In this document: positions 31,411 to 39,009 of the stretch, one piece after another
Layout of the letters: every line of letters begins with the position of its first letter
How positions within the stretch are numbered: the first letter of the stretch is position 1
From: Sphingomonas sp. R647
Lineage (GTDB): Bacteria > Pseudomonadota > Alphaproteobacteria > Sphingomonadales > Sphingomonadaceae
DNA: 64,000 bases
Direction: 5' to 3'
Assembly (NCBI RefSeq): GCF_020177055.1
Contig: NZ_JAIQXT010000003.1
Coordinates: forward strand, 186,001 to 250,000
Made by a program: the position numbers and the translations under genes
The notes under the pieces: generated by a model
What the model saw: the letters and a program-made list of their open reading frames with translations, nothing else
Told to the model about the DNA's origin: nothing
Database searches by the model: none

Positions 31411-31785
31411 CGCACGAGCGCCACTGCCATGGCGGCCGATCCCTCGCGCGATCGGCCGCTTCGCGATGCATGTCGATGCGGGCTGTCGCCCGCCATTAAG
31501 CGGACGCCGCTTGCGCGGCGGCTCCGATTTTTTGGCCTCTCCCTCGATGCGGGAGTGGTCGGCGCTCCCTGCTAGGCCCGCCGCGGCGCGCTGCAAGCCT
31601 CGGCTTCGCCGGGCTGCTCCATTTCATTTCGCCCCTGCGGGTGCAGCCCGCCGCTTCAGCAGGCCTCTCCGGTCGCTCTCGCCGCCCACCCCCGCCTCGG
31701 GGGAGGCCATGGGGCTTTTGGGCAGTGCTGGAGGCAACCGATGGTTTTCACCTTCCAACCGCCATTTTGGGCTGGACTGTCAGGA
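31411..31785. other. Non-coding junction region between mer module and transfer backbone
   Basis: 375 bases with no supported gene. It contains low-complexity GC-rich sequence and a run of C/G near 31690-31710. ArdC-like coding sequence starts abruptly near 31786, so the right boundary of the inserted recombinase/mer module probably lies here. Confidence 0.5.
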
Positions 31786-32139
31786 TATGTCGCGGAAATG
31801 GGTTCGGCTTTCCTCTGCGCGGCGCTCGGCATCGTGCCGACCGTCCGCCACGCCGACTATCTGGCATCGTGGCTTGAGGTGCTGCGCGAGGATAACCGCG
31901 CGATCTTCCGCGCCGCCAGCGCCGCAAGCAAGGCTGCCGACTGGCTGCTGGCACGGCACGCCGCCGCCCAGGCCGAGGCTGTCCAAGGCGACACTTCCCA
32001 TGATGACTCTGGCGAACGGAGGGCGACGAGGCCCAAGGTTCCGGCGATGCGCAGCATCGTTGGAATGGCGGAGGAGGGGGCGAAGCCTCGCAAGGCTCCG
32101 GCGGCGCGAAGCGTCGCGGGACAGGGGGCGGAGGGATGA
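31786..32139 (+). pseudogene. ardC remnant (3' end only)
   Basis: The frame from 31786 gives YVAEMGSAFLCAALGI and then DYLASWLEVLREDNRAIF and AASAASKAADWLLARH, matching the C-terminal helices of ArdC (compare SWLQLLKDEPRAIFTAASKA in the complete copy). The DNA-binding domain and the HExxH part are missing. An ATG at 31741 could start a 132-residue fusion. Sequence divergence from the intact copy shows that it is a different lineage and not a recent duplication. Its stop overlaps the DUF2958 start. Confidence 0.78.
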
Positions 32140-32552
32140 TCCTGCTCACCCCCGAACTTCGCGCCACGCTGCGCGTGAACGCCGAACGCTCCGCCGCGTG
32201 CGATCATGATCCCGCGCCGGTCGTCAAATTCTTCAATCCGCTCGGTGCGGCGACATGGCTGGCAACCGAACTTTACGACGATGGCGACACGCTGTTCGGA
32301 CTGGCCGACCTTGGGTTCGGCTGTCCCGAACTCGGGCATTTCAGCCTGTCCGAACTGGCGGGCATTGGTTTGCCCTTCGGCCTCGGCATCGAGCGCGATA
32401 TCGACTTTTCGACCACCGTCAGCCTGTCGGTGTGGGCCGACGTTGCGCGCCGAGCCGGTTCGATCAGCCAAGCCCAATCCATCATCTGGCGCATCGAGTC
32501 CGCGCCGGTCCCCGAGCTTCCGACCGACCCCGAACACGGGAGAGGTGGATGA
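32136..32552 (+). CDS. DUF2958 protein
   Basis: 138-residue protein that matches DUF2958 throughout: LLTPELRATLRVN, then PVVKFFNPLGAATWLATEL and FGLADLGFGCPELGHFSLSEL. DUF2958 genes accompany ardC and parB-like genes on alphaproteobacterial conjugative elements; molecular role unknown. Overlaps the ardC remnant stop by 4 bases, which indicates an original ardC-DUF2958 operon. Confidence 0.87.
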   Translation: MILLTPELRATLRVNAERSAACDHDPAPVVKFFNPLGAATWLATELYDDGDTLFGLADLGFGCPELGHFSLSELAGIGLPFGLGIERDIDFSTTVSLSVWADVARRAGSISQAQSIIWRIESAPVPELPTDPEHGRGG

Positions 32553-32636
32553 CGCGCGGCGCGTAACGCCGCTTTGCAAGCCGATCCGCCAACCCCGGAA
32601 AGAGCGACGGACCGGCACTCACAAGGAGTGACGACA

Positions 32637-34490
32637 ATGAAACTCGATTTTATCCCGCTCGACAAGCTGGTCGTGAGCAAGGCCAATATGCGCTACGGCA
32701 AAAAGGCCCCGGACGTGTCCGATATCTTGCCGACCGTGCGCAGCCGTGGCGTCATCCAGCCGGTCATCGTCCGCCCGAACTGCGCGCCCGATGGCTTTGA
32801 AATCGTCGCCGGTAGCCGCCGCTTCCATGCCGCCAAGATCGTCGCCGAGGAACGGCGCGCGACAGGCGACGCCGATCCCGATGCGGCATTGCTTCCCTGT
32901 GCGATCCTCGACGAGGGCGACGATGCCGCCGCCATCGAGGCGTCGATGATCGAGAATATGGCGCGGCTCGACCCCGATGAGGTGACGCAGTGGGAGAATT
33001 TCACCCGCCTCGTCCGCGAGGGCCGCACGGTCGAGGACATCGCCGCAACCTTCGGATTGCCCGACCTCACCGTCAAGCGCGTGCTGGCGCTCGGCAACCT
33101 GCTCCCGGCGATCCGCGATCTCTATCGCAAACAACGGATCGACGCGGGGACCGTGCGCCACCTGACGATGGCGTCCAAGAGCCAGCAAAAATCATGGCTG
33201 GCGCTTGCCGACGATGAGAATGCCTATCTGCCGACCGGCCACCAGTTAAAGGCTTGGCTGTTCGGCGGGCAGTCGATCCCGGTCAAACATGCGCTGTTCG
33301 ACATCGAGGCGAGCGGCCTTGCAACGATCGCCGACCTGTTCGGCGAGGACCGTTATGCCGCCGATCCGGAAGCTTTCTGGACTGCGCAGAATGCCGCAAT
33401 CGAGGCACGCCGCGCCGCCTATATCGAGGCGGGCTGGGCCGACGCGATCATCGTCCCGCCGTCCGATCATTTCTCGACATGGGAATATGAGAAGGCGGGC
33501 AAGCGCAAGGGCGGGCGCGTCTATTTCGACGTGCGCGCGAGTGGCGAAGTGATCGTCCACGAAGGCTATGTCTCCGGCAAGGAAGCCCGCCGCATCGCCA
33601 AGGCCGAGGGATCGCAGAACGGGACCGGTCAGAAACCGGCGCGGCCCGAGGTCACATCGACGATGCAGACCTATATCGACCTGCATCGTCACGCCGCCGT
33701 CCGCGCTGCGTTGACCGGCCAACCGGCAATCGCGCTGCGCTTGATGGTCGCCCATGCCATCGGCGGCTCTCACCTTTGGACGGTGAAGGTCGAGCCGCAG
33801 TCCACCCGCAACGACGAGGTGCGCGACAGCCTCGACAACAGCAAGGCCGAGGCGGATTTCGACGAACGCCGCCGCGCAGTACTGGCGGTTCTCGGTTTCT
33901 CGCCCGAGGAACCGACCGTGACCGGGGGCAGCATCGAAGCGGACGGCGACGACTATGGCGTCGTCGGCATCTTCCACCGGCTGCTCGACCTTCCCGATGC
34001 GGTCGTCATGGAGGTGCTCGCCATCGTCATCGGCGAAACGCTGGCTGCGGGCAGCGCCGCTGTCGAGGCGGTGGGCATCGAGATCGGCGTCGATATGGCC
34101 CGCTATTGGCAGCCCGACGATGCCTTTTTCGCGGTTGTTCGCGACCGGGAAGTGCTCACCCGGATCGTCGCCGAGGTGGCGGGCGAAACCGTCGCCAGCG
34201 CCAACCGGCAGGAGAAGACCAGGACCCTGAAACGGATTGTGCGCGACCATCTTGACGGCACCAATGGGCGCGACCGGCGCGAAAACTGGGTGCCGCGCTG
34301 GATGGCGTTCCCGCCCACCGCCTATACGGCGCGCGGCGGCGTCGGCACGGTCGCGGCCCATGCCAAGGCGCAAGCCGCCCGCGCGGTCGAGCGGCCCCGC
34401 CCGGGCGACGAGGAGCCTGATCCGGGCGCACCGGGCGCGGTGATGGCCGTGCCGGACTCCGACGACGAGGCCGACCGCCTCGCCGCATGA
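32637..34490 (+). CDS. ParB/RepB-like nuclease-domain protein of conjugative element
   Basis: 617 residues. The N-terminal ParB domain (about 5-105) shows DILPTVRSRGVIQPVIVRP, GSRRFHAAKIVAEE and ASMIENMARLDPDEV, followed by a KorB-type HTH (VEDIAATFGLPDLTVKRVL). The long C-terminal part (200-617) is particular to the ICE/plasmid accessory group and rich in acidic residues. Such proteins are common on mobile elements and not necessarily true partition proteins; no parA is adjacent. ATG 32637 is preceded by AAGGAG, which decides the start over the frame to 32574. Confidence 0.87.
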   Translation: MKLDFIPLDKLVVSKANMRYGKKAPDVSDILPTVRSRGVIQPVIVRPNCAPDGFEIVAGSRRFHAAKIVAEERRATGDADPDAALLPCAILDEGDDAAAIEASMIENMARLDPDEVTQWENFTRLVREGRTVEDIAATFGLPDLTVKRVLALGNLLPAIRDLYRKQRIDAGTVRHLTMASKSQQKSWLALADDENAYLPTGHQLKAWLFGGQSIPVKHALFDIEASGLATIADLFGEDRYAADPEAFWTAQNAAIEARRAAYIEAGWADAIIVPPSDHFSTWEYEKAGKRKGGRVYFDVRASGEVIVHEGYVSGKEARRIAKAEGSQNGTGQKPARPEVTSTMQTYIDLHRHAAVRAALTGQPAIALRLMVAHAIGGSHLWTVKVEPQSTRNDEVRDSLDNSKAEADFDERRRAVLAVLGFSPEEPTVTGGSIEADGDDYGVVGIFHRLLDLPDAVVMEVLAIVIGETLAAGSAAVEAVGIEIGVDMARYWQPDDAFFAVVRDREVLTRIVAEVAGETVASANRQEKTRTLKRIVRDHLDGTNGRDRRENWVPRWMAFPPTAYTARGGVGTVAAHAKAQAARAVERPRPGDEEPDPGAPGAVMAVPDSDDEADRLAA

Positions 34491-34496
34491 TTGCTC

Positions 34497-34523
34497 GCGG
34501 GCGGCGGCAAACCCGCCGCCCGC
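34497..34523 (+). terminator. GC-rich hairpin after parB-like gene
   Basis: Arms GCGGGCGGCGG (34497-34507) and CCGCCGCCCGC (34513-34523), perfect over 11 bp with a 5-base loop, just after the stop codon and followed by a pyrimidine-rich stretch. A likely transcription stop without a strict T-tract. Confidence 0.55.
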
Positions 34524-34576
34524 ATCCTTCCATTTCTGAAAAAATTCGGCCGCGCGCCCGCGCCAGCAATCGGGTC

Positions 34577-34620
34577 GGTCATACCCCCGGTATGACCTGA
34601 ACAGCGCGGGGCGCTGTTCA
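34577..34620. repeat. Two abutting perfect hairpins upstream of hypothetical gene
   Basis: Hairpin 1: GGTCATACC (34577-34585), loop CCC, GGTATGACC (34589-34597). Hairpin 2: TGAACAGCGC (34598-34607), loop GGG, GCGCTGTTCA (34611-34620). They touch without a spacer and end 40 bases before the ATG at 34661. Possible operator pair, leader structure or recombination site. Confidence 0.7.
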
Positions 34621-34660
34621 CCCGTTGCTCGGGCGCGGGCGCGCGGCAAAGGAGATCATC

Positions 34661-35104
34661 ATGGCCGACCGTGTATCCGCGAGCATCACCATCGGCGGCA
34701 CCTTGCCGCGATCCTTGTTGCCCGATTTTCTCGCGCTCATTCGGGAGCAGGAACTGTCCACCGAATGGGACGGCGAACCCTTCGCCCCCACGATGTTCCG
34801 CGAGGGCATGTCCCTTGAACTCATGGCGCATGAAGTGCCCTGGGGCCGGTTCGAGCGCCTCGAAAGCTGGTGCGTCGAACATGGCCTGCCCTTCGCGCGT
34901 TGGTCGGGCGGCTATTGCGGCCAATGGGGTGCCGAGCGCGCCGTGTTCACCGGCACGGGCGAGGTGCAATGCTATGCCGCCGACGAGGACGACTATCTCC
35001 TGATCGGTCGCTGCACCGTCGAACGGCTCGGCAGCTACGCAGCGATCCTCGACCACTTCGCGGCGGGCGATTTCGCCGTGCCGCCGTTGCGGCTGATGCC
35101 GTGA
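34661..35104 (+). CDS. Hypothetical protein of the transfer region
   Basis: 147 residues, soluble, acidic (pattern VSASITIGGTLPRSLLPDFL, EWDGEPFAP, ARWSGGYCGQWGAER). No family recognised. The ATG at 34661 has GGAG seven bases upstream. It sits between the parB-like and nuclease genes of the conjugative backbone and is preceded by two perfect hairpins. Codon use matches its neighbours, so it is a real gene; function unknown. Confidence 0.72.
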   Translation: MADRVSASITIGGTLPRSLLPDFLALIREQELSTEWDGEPFAPTMFREGMSLELMAHEVPWGRFERLESWCVEHGLPFARWSGGYCGQWGAERAVFTGTGEVQCYAADEDDYLLIGRCTVERLGSYAAILDHFAAGDFAVPPLRLMP

Positions 35105-35161
35105 ATATCGGCCGCGCCCCGGCCTGCTGGCGCGGGCCGGGGCGCGGCTGGTTCCTTGTTT

Positions 35162-35572
35162 TCATCGCCGCGCGCGCGCGCACCAGTCGGGCATCCGCTG
35201 CCAGCGCGGCCACCAGCGTGCGATGCCGCTCGCCACCAGTTCGGACCCGACATCGCGACCGGCCAGCGTCACTTGGGCGACCGTGCGGTTGTAGCTGCGC
35301 CCGCCCCGCATGACGGTGACAGTCCGGCCATCGAGCAGCGTTCGGACACGCGCGGTCGCGGCCCGGCCAAGTACGATCTCCGCTCTACATCTGGCCTGTC
35401 CCGCTTGCGTCTCCGGGGCGTCGATTCCGGCAATGCGGATGCGTTCGCCGTTCTCCAGCCGGAAGGTATCGCCGTCGATCACAAGGCCGACACGCCCCTG
35501 ATCAGGCGGCGCGGCGGCGATCAGCAACAACGCCGCGCAGGCGGCCAGAGGGCGGAGGACGATCATCGACAT
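35162..35572 (-). CDS. Secreted thermonuclease-family nuclease
   Basis: 136 residues from ATG 35572: signal peptide (to about residue 21) and a staphylococcal-nuclease-like OB fold. GLVIDGDTFRL and GERIRIAGIDAPE contain the conserved Asp and Arg, and later residues GRAATARVRTLLDGR complete the core. The full open frame is longer, but the upstream part lacks export or domain features. Small SNase-like proteins are regular passengers of this transfer cluster. It is the only minus-strand gene in it. Confidence 0.83.
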   Translation of the reverse strand: MSMIVLRPLAACAALLLIAAAPPDQGRVGLVIDGDTFRLENGERIRIAGIDAPETQAGQARCRAEIVLGRAATARVRTLLDGRTVTVMRGGRSYNRTVAQVTLAGRDVGSELVASGIARWWPRWQRMPDWCARARR

Positions 35573-36055
35573 GGTGCTGGCCTTTATCGCCTTTGACGCC
35601 GCACACGAAGCCCCGGCCTGTCGACATCGGCCACGCCGACGGCAATGCCGGCAGCCTCGCCGTGCGTGCCCCGGACGGTCGATCCGGTGATGCGGCGGTA
35701 CGTCCGCGCTGTCCTCGACTGATCCATCGCGTAGGTGAACCGGCGGCATTATCGTCGTCGCCACCGCCATCTCCCGCACCGTTTTCGGCTCCTCGGGCGC
35801 ATGACCTGGTACGGCCGCAGTCCCGCGAAACCATCGCCGTGCGGCTTATTTCCCCGCCCGCGCCCACCCCACGCGGCACGCCGCGTGGGGGCCCCGAGCT
35901 TGCGGGCTCCTCGCGCTCGCTGCGCTTCAAATAAGCCTTCGGCTCCGGTCCTCCGCTTCGCTCCGGCCTGCCGGTTCGCGGACCTGCTTTGACCGTCCCT
36001 TCGGTCCGCCCATCGCCCGGAAACGGTTCGGGGCGACTTTCTAAGGAGACGAGCA
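35573..36055. other. Non-coding stretch before DUF736 gene
   Basis: 483 bases with overlapping open frames on both strands but no recognisable protein. It contains the hairpin at 35867-35890 and a CTTCGGCTCCGG/CTTCGCTCCGG repeat-rich segment near 35937-35965. The DUF736 gene has its own ribosome site (AAGGAG). Nothing else seen. Confidence 0.5.
35867..35890. repeat. Perfect 11-bp hairpin
   Basis: CCCCACGCGGC (35867-35877), two-base loop AC, GCCGCGTGGGG (35880-35890). The tight loop would make a very stable cruciform or RNA stem. It lies in the gap before the DUF736 gene; role unknown. Confidence 0.6.
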
Positions 36056-36376
36056 ATGCCAGCCATCGGTTATGTCACCCGCGACGGAAACGGCTTCAAG
36101 GGCCAGCTCAAGACGCTCTCGATCCGCACCGATATCGAGATCATTCCCAACACCCGCAAGTCCGGCGACACCCAGCCCGACTACCGGGTGTCGGCAGCCG
36201 GCGTCGAGGTCGGGGCCGGGTGGGTCCGGCGCGGCGAGATGAGCGGCAAGGACTATGTGTCGCTGTCGCTCGCCGCCCCCGAATTCGGTCCGCGCCGGCT
36301 CTACGCCAATCTCGGCCGCGCCGCCGGCCAGGACGACGATGACGCTTTCGCAATCATCTGGAATCCCGCCGACTGA
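36056..36376 (+). CDS. DUF736 protein
   Basis: 106 residues fully matching DUF736: MPAIGYVTRDGNGFKGQLKT at the N-terminus, then YRVSAAGVEVGAGWVRRGE and KDYVSLSLAAPEFGPRRLYANLG. DUF736 proteins are small single-domain proteins found almost only on alphaproteobacterial mobile elements; the function is not known. AAGGAG lies upstream. A hairpin follows the gene. Confidence 0.9.
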   Translation: MPAIGYVTRDGNGFKGQLKTLSIRTDIEIIPNTRKSGDTQPDYRVSAAGVEVGAGWVRRGEMSGKDYVSLSLAAPEFGPRRLYANLGRAAGQDDDDAFAIIWNPAD

Positions 36377-36383
36377 GCGAACC

Positions 36384-36410
36384 GCCCCGCGTCCCGAAAG
36401 GACGCGGGGC
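36384..36410 (+). terminator. Hairpin after DUF736 gene
   Basis: GCCCCGCGTCC (36384-36394), loop CGAAA, GGACGCGGGGC (36400-36410), perfect over 11 bp and seven bases after the DUF736 stop. A second small dyad, CACCGGC/GCCGGTG, follows near 36416-36437. Probable terminator, or attenuator for the HTH gene. Confidence 0.55.
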
Positions 36411-36555
36411 ATCGCCACCGGCTCTAAACGCCGGTGCCAATTTGGGGGGTCGGAATCGCAGAGGTCGATTTGCGACCCTGCCGAAGACGACCGGATCGAT
36501 CCAATCCGCGCTCATCAGCCGACGCCGGGTGCGTGGGCGCAGATGGAGCTTCATC

Positions 36556-36777
36556 ATGGATACCGCCGAACGGGCGCAGGCCGCGCGCGAAACCTGTCCC
36601 TTCCTCACCGCCAAGCAGGCGGCTTTTCATCTCGGCCTCGCATACTCGACGCTCAAGCGCCTGCGCCAGACCGGCAAAGGGCCGAAATGCCGCCTGCATG
36701 GCCGAACCTGGCGCTATCACATCGACGATATCGAGACCTGGTCGGCAGCCCGCGCGCGCGGGGGCGACCGTGGTTGA
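36556..36777 (+). CDS. AlpA-like small HTH protein
   Basis: 73 residues with one helix-turn-helix (FLTAKQAAFHLGLAYSTLKRLR, about 18-40) and a wing GPKCRLHGRTWRYHIDDIETW, the pattern of excisionase/AlpA-like MerR-superfamily proteins. GGAG precedes the ATG. It may regulate transfer or excision. It overlaps the TraF start by 8 bases, which links it to the transfer operon. Confidence 0.83.
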   Translation: MDTAERAQAARETCPFLTAKQAAFHLGLAYSTLKRLRQTGKGPKCRLHGRTWRYHIDDIETWSAARARGGDRG

Positions 36778-37366
36778 GCGCCGGATTCGCGACCGCCCGC
36801 TCCCGCTTCTCGCCTGGCTTGAGGTCCGCCGCGCGGAACGTCAGCGCATCCGCGCGCGCCGCCTGCGGCTTGGGCGGCACGCGGCGCTGCTCGGTATCGG
36901 TATCGCCTGCCTCGGCGTCACGATCGCCGTCCCGCCGCTGCCCCGGCTGGTGTGGAACGCGAGCGCGAGCGCACCTATCGGCCTCTATGCCGTGTCGCCC
37001 GGTGCATCGCTCGAACGCGGCGACATGGCGATTGCCTGGCCGCCAATCCAAGCACGGCAACTCGCAGCGCGCCGCCACTATCTGCCGAGCAATGTACCAC
37101 TGGTGAAGCGCGTTTCCGGCATTGCCGGAGACACAATCTGCGCGGTGGATAGCGTCGTGACGGTGAATGGCAGGCCGGTTGCGCAGCGCCGTGCCGCCGA
37201 TGCAGCGGGCCGTCAGCTACCTGCGTGGCGGGGGTGCATCCGGCTTGGACCTGGCACGCACTTCCTGCTCCTGACCGAGACCCCGGACTCGTTCGACGGG
37301 CGCTATTTCGGACCGACGCTGACGCAGGATGTCATTGGCAAGGCGACCCCGTTGTGGCTGCGCTGA
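36770..37366 (+). CDS. traF: Conjugative transfer signal peptidase TraF (S26 family)
   Basis: 198 residues with GTG start. One membrane anchor (about 40-60), then the S26 serine-lysine dyad: Ser in NASASAPIGLYAV and Lys in NVPLVKRVSGIAGD, with later SFDGRYFGP. TraF matures the pilin in IncP-type transfer systems. It overlaps the HTH gene and the transglycosylase start. Well-conserved family length. Confidence 0.87.
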   Translation: MVERRIRDRPLPLLAWLEVRRAERQRIRARRLRLGRHAALLGIGIACLGVTIAVPPLPRLVWNASASAPIGLYAVSPGASLERGDMAIAWPPIQARQLAARRHYLPSNVPLVKRVSGIAGDTICAVDSVVTVNGRPVAQRRAADAAGRQLPAWRGCIRLGPGTHFLLLTETPDSFDGRYFGPTLTQDVIGKATPLWLR

Positions 37367-37986
37367 GGACGTTCGCGCTCGGCCTTGCGTTGCTCGCCGC
37401 GCCCCCCGCCGCCGCCGCAAATCCGTCGGGGACCGATCCGGTATCCCGCTGGCACGCCGAGATCGCCGAGGCGTCCGCCCGGTTCGGTGTGCCGGTCGCC
37501 TGGATCGAGCGGGTGATGCGCGCCGAAAGCGGGGGCCGGACCATGCTTGGCGGGCGACCGATCACCTCCCACGCTGGCGCGATGGGGCTCATGCAGTTGA
37601 TGCCGAGGACATGGCTGGCGATGCGAGCCGCGCACGGCCTGGGGCGCGATCCCCATGATCCACGCGACAATATTCTCGCAGGGACGGCTTATCTGCGCGC
37701 GATGTATGACCGGTTCGGCTATCCCGGGTTGTTCGGTGCCTATAACGCCGGTCCCGGTCGCTACGCCGTCCATCTCGCCACGGGCCGTGCGCTGCCGACC
37801 GAGACGCGCGCCTATCTTAAACAGGTGTCGGGCGGGCCTTTGGTGCCATCCCCATCGCCCGCGCCGCAGCCGCCATCGACCTTGTTTGTCGTGCTTCGGC
37901 CCAGCAATCAGTCGGCTGATCCATCGCGATCGCGCACGCCGGACGCGCCGCCAGATACGCTGTTTGCGATCCGCGCACCCCGTTGA
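37354..37986 (+). CDS. Lytic transglycosylase (SLT domain)
   Basis: 210 residues from the in-frame GTG 37354, which gives a signal peptide (RTFALGLALLAAPPAAAA). The SLT domain covers about 25-145: catalytic Glu in MRAESGG, then GAMGLMQLMPRTW, NILAGTAYLRAMYDR and GAYNAGPGRY. It opens peptidoglycan for the transfer apparatus. The Pro/Ser-rich tail shows no motif. Overlaps the end of traF. Confidence 0.87.
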   Translation: MAALRTFALGLALLAAPPAAAANPSGTDPVSRWHAEIAEASARFGVPVAWIERVMRAESGGRTMLGGRPITSHAGAMGLMQLMPRTWLAMRAAHGLGRDPHDPRDNILAGTAYLRAMYDRFGYPGLFGAYNAGPGRYAVHLATGRALPTETRAYLKQVSGGPLVPSPSPAPQPPSTLFVVLRPSNQSADPSRSRTPDAPPDTLFAIRAPR

Positions 37987-38306
37987 GTCTGCATGTGTTG
38001 CTGCGTCGAAGGGTGCCGACTGTAAGGGCATCGCGCGACCTTGGATGTTGGAGGGGCTCGTCTCGGCAAGGCCCAGCATGACGGGCGGCGAAGCGGCTGT
38101 GCAAGGCCGGCGGCCCCTCCAATTTTGCCGCGAACCAGAGGCTGCTGCGCAGCCGCGTTGTTTGTTTTCAGCGCAACAAAATCGGTTCCTCCGCCGCCGC
38201 TGCGCGGCGCTTCCGGCTTCGCCTCCAGCGGCCCTGACAGCCGCCTCGCCACCCGTCTTCGGATGTCTGTCCTCGATGATGGGGACTTCAAGCGAAGGAG
38301 GCGATC
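37987..38306. other. Gap between transglycosylase and hypothetical gene
   Basis: 320 bases; no gene supported. It has the GGAGGGGC...GCCCCTCC pair (about 38050 and 38111) that could form a long stem, and a GCCGCCGCTGCGCGGCG dyad near 38193. GAAGGAGG lies just before the following ATG. Otherwise nothing seen. Confidence 0.45.
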
Positions 38307-38666
38307 ATGACCATGTTTCAACCGATTGGTGCGGCGTCGGACCGCGTAGTGGCGACGCTGGTGGCAGGGCTCGAAATCGAGTTTGGGCGGGGCGCAGGCG
38401 AGGCGCTTGCGACACGGTTTCTAGAGGCTGAGGAGAGCGATTTCCTGTGGGATGCGCGCATGTCGGAGCGGTGGCTCGGTGCGTATGAGAACATCGACGA
38501 CGAGAATTTCGAGCTCGATCGGGTGGCGATCACGGGACGGTTGGATGGCCGCTGGTTCGTCGCGGTGAGCATCGTCGATGGCGATGGGAGCGCGCAAGGA
38601 TTGATGGGTCGCCGCGATTTCAGGAGCGAACGCCAGGCACGCGAAGCGTTCGCAGCGACGCATTGA
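38307..38666 (+). CDS. Conserved hypothetical protein of the transfer region
   Basis: 119 residues, acidic and soluble. N-terminal half helical (VVATLVAGLEIEFGRGAGEA), C-terminal half probably beta (VAITGRLDGRWFVAVSIVDG). No named family recognised. A strong GGAGG ribosome site and a classic terminator (38683-38727) mark it as a monocistronic gene. Function unknown. Confidence 0.7.
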   Translation: MTMFQPIGAASDRVVATLVAGLEIEFGRGAGEALATRFLEAEESDFLWDARMSERWLGAYENIDDENFELDRVAITGRLDGRWFVAVSIVDGDGSAQGLMGRRDFRSERQAREAFAATH

Positions 38667-38682
38667 TCGCAGCATCGGAAAC

Positions 38683-38727
38683 GCCGGGACACAGTGCCGA
38701 CAGGCATCGTGTCCCGGCTCTTTTTTT
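38683..38727 (+). terminator. Strong intrinsic terminator
   Basis: Stem GCCGGGACAC (38683-38692) with GTGTCCCGGC (38709-38718), an inner stem TGCC/GGCA with loop GACA, then TCTTTTTTT (38719-38727). It lies 16 bases after the hypothetical gene's stop. This is the clearest rho-independent terminator in the window. Confidence 0.9.
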
Positions 38728-39009
38728 GCCTCGGCTCAGGCCAGATGGGCAGGCAGCAGGTCAGCGGAAATTGGCGACAGGAGCGGTTCCGATGGGAGGG
38801 TGGCGTAAGGCAAGATAAAGCTATGGCACTGGTGTTCCATAAGCCTTTGTCTGCACAGCGTTTTTTGGAGCCGCCACCGGCACTGCCCTCTCGGCACCAG
38901 TGCCGTTCGGCCCGGACATGGCGGTATTGCGCCACATTCGGCGGCACCGGTTTTCAGGGGAACCGCACGGGGTCATGCTTGCCGCTCCGCACCCCTTGGA
39001 ATCATCACA
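38728..39009 (+). other. Candidate oriT region upstream of relaxase
   Basis: Gene-free stretch directly before the relaxase. It contains the perfect dyad CGGCACTG (38878-38885)/CAGTGCCG (38898-38905), a TTTTTT run and a CCGGTTTTCAGGGG segment. Origins of transfer usually lie beside the relaxase and carry such dyads near the nick. No nick consensus was recognised, so this is positional inference. Confidence 0.4.

Noticed and set aside
31741..32139. Recent duplication of ardC
   Set aside because: The remnant differs from the complete copy at many residues and codons, so it is another lineage.
35593..35934. 113-residue open frame before the DUF736 gene
   Set aside because: No ribosome site, Pro/Arg-rich composition, interrupted by a perfect hairpin; likely non-coding.
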